From the NCBI RefSeq assembly GCF_900187565.1, contig NZ_FYED01000015.1, forward strand, positions 62,001 through 126,000: a DNA stretch of 64,000 nucleotides, written 5' to 3'. Made by a program: the position numbers and the translations under genes. Source of the DNA: Pseudomonas sp. Irchel 3A7. GTDB taxonomy: Bacteria; Pseudomonadota; Gammaproteobacteria; Pseudomonadales; Pseudomonadaceae. Position 1 is the stretch's first letter; every line of letters starts with the position of its first letter. Of this stretch, positions 59,124 through 64,000 are shown one piece after another. The notes beneath the pieces were generated by a model. The model worked only from the letters and a program-made list of their open reading frames with translations, searched no databases and was not told where the DNA came from.

Positions 59124-59870
59124 CTAAAGCAGAATCTCCACTTCCCCAAGATGCCCGCCATACGGCCCGAAACTCCGTTCGACCATGTGCCGCGTGCCGT
59201 CCGCCCGCACAATCAACGCCGTACTCGCCCGAGTCCCATAACTCTGGCTGGCAATGAACACGCTCGACAGCAGCGTCTCGGTGGCCAGCCCAACGCCCGT
59301 ATCCGGCAGATCGGCAAAGGGTGCTTGCTGGGCATCGCTGAGCAACGCCAGCAGTGCCTGAGGTTGCGGATCGTCCAGCACTTCGTTCAATGCAGCCTTG
59401 GCTTTGAGCAGTTTCGGCCAGGGCGTATCCAGCCCGGCGTTCGACAGCCCATAAACCCCGGGAGGCAGCATCACGGCTTCCGATTCCCGGGCATTGAAGT
59501 GCCAGAGCTCATGGGGATTGCCAACCAGCAGGTTAAAACCGCCGTATTCCGGTGAACGTGCGACAACGTCGGCTAAATAGTCATCGATCGGCATTTCGCC
59601 AGCGAGGAAGCGTGCCACCAGCTCACCTCGGGACTTGCGCCCTGGTGGTCTATGGGGATCGCGGATGTTGGTCAGTGCGGCAAACCGCCCTTTGGCGCTG
59701 ACGCCGAGCCAGGTGCCCCCGGCCTCCAGGTCGCGGCCGGCGTGCACCTGTGGTGCTTCGGGCCATGGCGCCAGCGGCAGGCTGGGGCGGGCATAGAACT
59801 CGTCGCGGTTGGCCGCCACGATCAGCGGCTGGGCATGACCCGGTCGCCAGGCGAAAACAATCAGGCACAT
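59124..59870 (-). CDS. TANGO2/NRDE-family protein
   Basis: This 248-residue cytoplasmic protein has the family-defining start MCLIVFAWRPG (Cys2), the NRDEFYARP motif (about 24-32), GGTWLGVSAKGRFAALTNIR and YGGFNLLVGN. The fold is related to Ntn hydrolases with Cys2 as potential nucleophile, though in animals the family is linked to heme and lipid metabolism. I chose ATG 59870 after AAGGA; an upstream in-frame start would move Cys2 inward. It is divergent from the TauE/SafE gene. Confidence 0.88.
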   Translation of the reverse strand: MCLIVFAWRPGHAQPLIVAANRDEFYARPSLPLAPWPEAPQVHAGRDLEAGGTWLGVSAKGRFAALTNIRDPHRPPGRKSRGELVARFLAGEMPIDDYLADVVARSPEYGGFNLLVGNPHELWHFNARESEAVMLPPGVYGLSNAGLDTPWPKLLKAKAALNEVLDDPQPQALLALLSDAQQAPFADLPDTGVGLATETLLSSVFIASQSYGTRASTALIVRADGTRHMVERSFGPYGGHLGEVEILL

Positions 59871-59993
59871 AAGGTGGTCCTTGTGTGTTTTTTTACCCAC
59901 TCTACGCAGTCAGGGTGCGGGTATCCATCGCCATCCAGTGGAGCCCGAGGCCATGCATCCGTTACCATGCCGCTCCGGTTTTGGGGATGCACC

Positions 59994-60776
59994 ATGGAAT
60001 TTCTGCTCTATCTGGCGCTAGGCGCCTGCGCAGGCGTGCTGGCCGGGTTGTTCGGGGTCGGTGGCGGGATCATTATCGTCCCGGTGCTGGTGTTCAGTTT
60101 CAAGGCGCAAGGTTTCGATCCGTCGATCCTGACGCACCTCGCGGTCGGTACATCGCTGGCGACGATCATCTTTACTTCGGTCAACGCCGTGCGCGAGCAC
60201 CATCGCCGTGGCGCCGTGCGTTGGCCGATCTTCGTGTGGATGACCGTCGGCATTCTGCTCGGTGCCGGATTCGGCGCCCTGACCGCCGAAGCGATCTCCG
60301 GACCCAACCTGCAAAAGATCATCGGTGTGTTCGCCCTGGTGATCGCCGCGCAGCTGGCGCTGGACCTCAAACCCAAGGCCAGTCGAACCGTGCCGGGTAA
60401 AGTCGGGCTGACTGTGGCCGGTAGCGTAATCGGTTGGGCCTCGGCGATTTTCGGGATTGGCGGTGGTTCGCTGACCGTGCCGTTCCTGACCTGGCGCAGC
60501 GTGCCGATGCAACAGGCGGTGGCGACCTCGTCGGCGTGCGGCCTGCCGATCGCGTTGGCAAGTGCATTAAGTTTCATGATTCTGGGCTGGCACGATCCCC
60601 TGTTGCCGGCCCATAGTCTCGGTTTTGTTTATTTGCCGGCAGTGCTGGGCATTGCCCTGACCAGCATGGTCTTTGCCCGCTTCGGTGCGCGACTGGCACA
60701 CAATCTGTCGCCAAAGTTGCTGAAAAGACTGTTTGCCGCTTTGCTGTTCTGCGTTGGTCTGAACTTTCTAGTCTGA
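59994..60776 (+). CDS. TauE/SafE-family membrane permease
   Basis: This 260-residue inner-membrane protein has about seven or eight segments and two internal repeats marked by GLFGVGGGIIIVP (about 19-31) and AIFGIGGGSLTVP (about 149-161), the hallmark of TauE/SafE transporters for sulfite, organosulfonates or other organic anions. The start ATG 59994 follows GGGGAT; the longer open frame is not supported. Substrate unknown. lgt follows after 96 bp. Confidence 0.88.
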   Translation: MEFLLYLALGACAGVLAGLFGVGGGIIIVPVLVFSFKAQGFDPSILTHLAVGTSLATIIFTSVNAVREHHRRGAVRWPIFVWMTVGILLGAGFGALTAEAISGPNLQKIIGVFALVIAAQLALDLKPKASRTVPGKVGLTVAGSVIGWASAIFGIGGGSLTVPFLTWRSVPMQQAVATSSACGLPIALASALSFMILGWHDPLLPAHSLGFVYLPAVLGIALTSMVFARFGARLAHNLSPKLLKRLFAALLFCVGLNFLV

Positions 60777-60872
60777 AGCATCTGTTCTGACGCGCAGCGC
60801 AATCCTGGCTTAATCCTGAGGTGACAGCGTCGCCCGGGAATTTGAAGATTTGAACGCTAATAAGGAGTCGCA

Positions 60873-61685
60873 ATGCTGCCTTACCCGCAGATCGACCCGG
60901 TGGCCCTGGCCATTGGTCCGCTGAAAATTCACTGGTACGGGTTGATGTACCTGATCGGCATCGGCGGCGCCTGGTGGCTGGCGTCACGCCGGTTGAACCG
61001 CTTCGACCCGACCTGGACCAAGGAGAAACTCTCCGACATGGTGTTCTGGATGTCGATGGGGGTAATCGTCGGCGGGCGCCTGGGTTATGTGCTGTTCTAC
61101 GATCTGCATGCCTACCTGGCCAACCCGACGCTGATATTTGAAGTGTGGAAGGGCGGCATGTCGTTCCACGGTGGCTTCATCGGCGTGATGCTGGCGGCGC
61201 TGTGGTTCGGCAAGAAGAACAACAAGTCGTTCTTCCAGCTGATGGACTTCGTTGCACCGATGGTGCCGATCGGCCTGGGTGCCGGGCGCATCGGCAACTT
61301 TATCAATGCAGAGCTGTGGGGCAAGGCGACCGATGTGCCATGGGCGATGATTTTCCCACCGTTCAGCGACCCGGCGCAGTTGCCGCGTCACCCGTCGCAG
61401 TTGTATCAGTTTGCACTGGAAGGCGTGGCGCTGTTCCTGATCCTGTGGTTGTTCTCGCGCAAACCGCGGCCAACCATGGCGGTGTCGGGCATGTTCGCGC
61501 TGTTCTATGGCATTTTCCGTTTCATCGTCGAATTCGTCCGCGTGCCGGACGCGCAACTGGGCTATCTGGCCTGGAACTGGCTGACCATGGGTCAGGTCTT
61601 GTGCGTGCCGATGATCGTCGGTGGTCTGTTCCTGATCTGGCTGGCGTATCACCGTGCTCCGGCCACTCCAGCGGCAGCCGTATAA
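60873..61685 (+). CDS. lgt: Phosphatidylglycerol-prolipoprotein diacylglyceryl transferase
   Basis: Lgt adds diacylglycerol to the lipobox cysteine of prolipoproteins at the inner membrane. The 270-residue protein has seven membrane segments, the conserved KIHWYGLMYLIG, GMSFHGGFIGV (essential His-Gly-Gly), and the Lgt signature GRIGNFINAELWGKAT (about 138-153). ATG 60873 has AAGGAG 9 bases upstream. thyA follows after 48 bp, a conserved neighbour. Confidence 0.97.
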   Translation: MLPYPQIDPVALAIGPLKIHWYGLMYLIGIGGAWWLASRRLNRFDPTWTKEKLSDMVFWMSMGVIVGGRLGYVLFYDLHAYLANPTLIFEVWKGGMSFHGGFIGVMLAALWFGKKNNKSFFQLMDFVAPMVPIGLGAGRIGNFINAELWGKATDVPWAMIFPPFSDPAQLPRHPSQLYQFALEGVALFLILWLFSRKPRPTMAVSGMFALFYGIFRFIVEFVRVPDAQLGYLAWNWLTMGQVLCVPMIVGGLFLIWLAYHRAPATPAAAV

Positions 61686-61689
61686 ATTC

Positions 61690-61717
61690 GAACCCCGCAG
61701 CGATGGCTGCGGGTTCA
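61690..61717 (+). other. Hairpin between lgt and thyA
   Basis: gaacccCGCAGCgatgGCTGCGggttc is a strong stem without a T tract, so it is probably not a terminator. It may affect thyA translation or mRNA stability. Confidence 0.45.
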
Positions 61718-61733
61718 AGGACACAGGTAACTC

Positions 61734-62705
61734 ATGAAGCAATATCTCGAACTGGTCGCCCACGTCATCAAGAACGGCACCAAACAGGCCAACCGCACCG
61801 GCGTGAATACCATCAGCTTTCCCGGCGCGATGCTGCGTTATGACCTGCAGGAAGGTTTCCCGGCGATCACCACGCGCAAGATGGCCTTCAAATCGGCCAT
61901 CGGCGAGATGTGCGGTTTTCTGCGTGGCGTGAACAACGCCGCCGAGTTCCGTGCGCTGGGCTGCAAGGTCTGGGACCAGAACGCCAACGAAAACGCCCAG
62001 TGGCTGGCCAACCCGTTCCGTCAGGGCGAAGACGACCTCGGCGAAATCTACGGCGTGCAATGGCGCAAATGGCCGGCGTACAAGCAGATCCCGGTCAGCA
62101 ACCCGGCCGCCATCGAGCAGACCCTGAAGCAAGGCTACCGTCAGATCGCCGAAGGTGAGGAAGACGGCCTGGCCTACGTGGTGCTGTACAAGGCCATCGA
62201 TCAGGTTCGCCAGTGCGTCGACACCATCATCAAGGACCCGGGCAGCCGCCGCATCCTGTTCCACGGCTGGAACGTCGCCCAACTCGATGAAATGGCCCTG
62301 CCGCCGTGCCACTTGCTGTACCAGTTCCACCCGAATGTCGAGACCAAAGAGATCTCTTTGACGCTCTACATCCGCTCCAACGACTTGGGCCTGGGCACGC
62401 CGTTCAACCTCACTGAAGGCGCCGCGCTGTTGAGCCTGATAGGTCGCCTGACCGGTTACACGCCGCGCTGGTTCACCTATTTCATCGGCGACGCCCACGT
62501 CTATGAAAACCACCTGGACATGCTCAACGAACAGCTAAAGCGCGAGCCGTTCCCGATGCCGAAACTGAAGATCTCCGACCGCGTGCCGGAGTTTGCCAAG
62601 ACGGGTGTTTATCAGCCTGAGTGGCTGGAATTGGTCGAGCCGGGCGATTTTTCGCTGGAAGGCTACGAGCACCATGCGCCGATGACGGCGCCAATGGCGG
62701 TATAA
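61734..62705 (+). CDS. thyA: Thymidylate synthase
   Basis: ThyA methylates dUMP to dTMP using 5,10-methylene-THF. The product is 323 residues, longer than the 264-residue E. coli form because of an insertion (about 85-150, FRQGEDDLGEIYGVQWRKWP ... EGEEDGLAYVVLYKAIDQVR); this longer type is common in Pseudomonas. The catalytic C192 lies in MALPPCHLLYQFH, followed by YIRSNDLGLGTPFNL and GDAHVYENHLDML. The ATG at 61734 has AAGGA at a long spacing. Confidence 0.96.
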   Translation: MKQYLELVAHVIKNGTKQANRTGVNTISFPGAMLRYDLQEGFPAITTRKMAFKSAIGEMCGFLRGVNNAAEFRALGCKVWDQNANENAQWLANPFRQGEDDLGEIYGVQWRKWPAYKQIPVSNPAAIEQTLKQGYRQIAEGEEDGLAYVVLYKAIDQVRQCVDTIIKDPGSRRILFHGWNVAQLDEMALPPCHLLYQFHPNVETKEISLTLYIRSNDLGLGTPFNLTEGAALLSLIGRLTGYTPRWFTYFIGDAHVYENHLDMLNEQLKREPFPMPKLKISDRVPEFAKTGVYQPEWLELVEPGDFSLEGYEHHAPMTAPMAV

Positions 62706-62721
62706 AGACAAATCGTAAAAC

Positions 62722-62813
62722 CTGTGGGAGCGAGCCTGCTCGCGAAAGCGGTGGATCAGTCAACGTTAATGTTGAATGGCTGATCGCTTTCGCGAGCAGG
62801 CTCGCTCCCACAG
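62722..62813. repeat. REP doublet (type A)
   Basis: Canonical copy; spacer tggatcagtcaacgttaatg / ttgaatggctgatcg. It lies between convergent thyA and cadR. Confidence 0.92.
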
Positions 62814-62829
62814 TGGTTTTATAGTGTTC

Positions 62830-63279
62830 TCAGTGGCCATGACTGCGGCCCACATGGGAATGCTCCACCTCGGTCGCAACGACCCCGCCACTTACCTCCA
62901 GCCGCTGCAAAATCCCGCATTGATCGATATCCGGCCCTTCGCTGCAGCGTTGGCGCAGGTCGAGCAGTTGTGTCTGGAGCGCCAGCAACCCATCGATCCG
63001 CGCCTTGACGTGGTGGATGTGCTCGTCGATCAGCGCGTTGACGCTTTCGCACTGGTCCTGCGGGCTGTCGCGAAAGGCCAGCAGGCTGCGGATTTCTTCG
63101 AGGGTCATGTCGAGGGTGCGGCAGTTGCGGATGAAGGTCAGGCGCTCGGCGTGGGCCTGGGTGTAGACACGATAGTTGCCGTCGCTGCGTGCCGGTTCCG
63201 GCAGCAGGTTTTCGCGTTCGTAATAGCGGATTGTTTCAACTGCACAATCCGTGAGTTTCGCCAGCTCTCCGATCTTCAT
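62830..63279 (-). CDS. cadR: MerR-family cadmium-responsive regulator
   Basis: CadR senses Cd(II) (and Pb/Zn) and activates the divergent cation ATPase gene. The 149-residue protein has the MerR winged helix (MKIGELAKLTDCAVETIRYY ... NYRVYTQAHAERLTFI), a long dimer helix with C77, and the metal loop C112/C121 (RQRCSEGPDIDQCGILQ). It ends in a His-rich tail (EVEHSHVGRSHGH) as in P. putida CadR. ATG 63279 has GGAG upstream. The operator lies in the 85-bp divergent gap. Confidence 0.93.
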   Translation of the reverse strand: MKIGELAKLTDCAVETIRYYERENLLPEPARSDGNYRVYTQAHAERLTFIRNCRTLDMTLEEIRSLLAFRDSPQDQCESVNALIDEHIHHVKARIDGLLALQTQLLDLRQRCSEGPDIDQCGILQRLEVSGGVVATEVEHSHVGRSHGH

Positions 63280-63303
63280 GACGACGATCTCCAAAAAGGG
63301 TGC

Positions 63304-63334
63304 TTGACCCTATAGTGGCTACAGGGTCTTTACT
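63304..63334 (+). promoter_or_regulatory. MerR-type promoter/operator of cadA
   Basis: TTGACC (-35, 63304-63309), a long 19-bp spacer and TTTACT (-10, 63329-63334) are typical of MerR-activated promoters. The spacer holds the dyad ACCCTATAG-tgg-CTACAGGGT (63307-63315 / 63319-63327, 8 of 9 bp paired), the expected CadR binding site. Confidence 0.85.
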
Positions 63335-63364
63335 TGGCAACAGGCACTTTTATGGACGAAACCC

Positions 63365-64000
63365 ATGAGCGATTCCCTGCACTCCCACAAACCCGAAGAT
63401 GCTTGCTGCAGCACATTCAAACCCGTGAAGCCTCATGTACAGGGTGGCCATGGTGATACTTGCTGTTCGTCGAAAGTCGCAACGCCCGCGCTGATCCAGT
63501 TGAGCGAGGCGCCCAGTGCCGATGCGCGGCTGAGCAGTTTTCGCATCGAAGCGATGGACTGCCCCACCGAGCAAACGCTGATTCAGAACAAGTTAGGAAA
63601 ACTGACTGGCGTGCAGCAGCTGGAGTTCAATCTGATTAATCGGGTGCTGGGTGTCACGCACAACCTGACGAGTACCGCGCCGATCATCGACGCCATCAAG
63701 TCCCTTGGCATGCAGGCCGAGCCGCTGGATCAGGGCACCGAAGCACCGGCAACGACACCGGGGAAAAAGCCCTGGTGGCCGTTGGCGCTGTCCGGTGTCG
63801 GTGCTCTGGTGGCGGAAGTGATCCACTTCACCAGTGCCGCGCCGAACTGGGTAGTCGCGGTTATCGCATTGATCTCAATCCTCAGTGGCGGCCTTGGCAC
63901 CTATAAAAAGGGCTGGATCGCCCTGAAGAACCTCAACCTGAACATCAACGCACTGATGAGCATCGCCGTGACGGGCGCGATCCTGATCGGGCAGTGGCCG
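63365..64000 (+). CDS. cadA: Heavy-metal P-type ATPase, N-terminal part (runs off the window)
   Basis: This is the start of a Cd/Zn/Pb-exporting P1B ATPase; 212 codons are visible with no stop. A His/Cys-rich N-terminus (MSDSLHSHKPEDACCSTFKP ... CCSSK, about 1-40) is followed by an HMA metal-binding domain (about 55-120) whose loop reads MDCPTEQTL, with CPTE in place of the usual CxxC; this is the form found in the CadA/ZntA branch of Pseudomonas. Two membrane helices follow (WWPLALSGVGALVAEVIHFT, then WVVAVIALISILSGGLGTYK). ATG 63365 is chosen; an ATG at 63352 is out of frame. The ATPase core lies beyond 64000. Regulated by CadR. Confidence 0.92.
   Translation, partial: MSDSLHSHKPEDACCSTFKPVKPHVQGGHGDTCCSSKVATPALIQLSEAPSADARLSSFRIEAMDCPTEQTLIQNKLGKLTGVQQLEFNLINRVLGVTHNLTSTAPIIDAIKSLGMQAEPLDQGTEAPATTPGKKPWWPLALSGVGALVAEVIHFTSAAPNWVVAVIALISILSGGLGTYKKGWIALKNLNLNINALMSIAVTGAILIGQWP

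Noticed and set aside
3050..62813. REP doublets as a CRISPR array
   Set aside because: They are single inverted pairs scattered over the window, not regularly spaced direct repeats, and no cas genes are present.

Overview
The window is high-GC chromosomal DNA from a fluorescent-group Pseudomonas. Gene content and order match the glycine-cleavage/argA and spu/serA/ilvA/lgt neighbourhoods of Pseudomonas genomes, as recalled and without a database search. The intergenic spaces carry about 20 copies of the inverted 'gtgggagcgagc...gcgagcaggctcgctcccac' REP doublets typical of this group. I saw no tRNA, rRNA, prophage, transposase gene or CRISPR array.

Layout. (1) 1-13.9 kb is core metabolism: the end of an Fe(III)-type ABC permease, the glycine cleavage genes gcvT-gcvH-gcvP, a small DUF2388 secreted protein, an orphan GspE/PulE-type ATPase with a small ACT-like protein and an Lrp/AsnC regulator, the CYTH-CHAD triphosphatase gene, and the arginine genes argE and argA. 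(2) 13.9-25.3 kb is a more accessory segment. It holds two tandem OprE/OprD-type porins, the sulfonate-scavenging set lsfA and ssuEADCB-ssuF, and a hipBA toxin-antitoxin pair. (3) 25.3-36.7 kb is the polyamine block: a TetR regulator, spuI (gamma-glutamylpolyamine synthetase), a decayed spuA, spuB, spuC and the spuDEFGH ABC transporter. (4) 36.8-52.2 kb is a string of housekeeping and poorly characterised genes: a divergent HD-hydrolase/GlxA-type regulator pair, the acyl-homoserine-lactone acylase hacB, a thioredoxin-like protein, a lipase-like hydrolase, a DUF2059 protein, a 2OG-Fe(II) oxygenase, DUF523, a shortened amino-acid binding protein, DUF4399, divergent serA and D-2-hydroxyglutarate dehydrogenase, an FAH-family protein and two tandem SdiA-regulated-type proteins. 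(5) 52.3-64 kb carries rpiA, ilvA, a DUF2269-like membrane protein, a HAD phosphatase, rppH-ptsP, a TANGO2/NRDE protein, a TauE/SafE permease, lgt-thyA, and divergent cadR/cadA; cadA runs off the window.

How the genes work together. gcvTHP feeds one-carbon units and thyA consumes them. lsfA and ssu form a sulfate-starvation response and share an AT-rich palindrome upstream of lsfA and ssuE. The spu genes import polyamines and degrade them through gamma-glutamylation, although the local spuA hydrolase is a remnant. SerA produces D-2-hydroxyglutarate as a by-product, and the divergent FAD dehydrogenase can recycle it. rppH and ptsP form an RNA-decapping/nitrogen-PTS pair.

The most interesting non-coding signals are: an 8-codon upstream ORF ending in two CGA arginine codons before argA; an 81-bp MITE-like inverted repeat with GAGA flanks upstream of the first porin; tandem heptamers arranged as a large inverted repeat between ssuB and ssuF; and two REPIN subfamilies with palindromic or conserved spacers, including one hybrid copy inside the spu operon.
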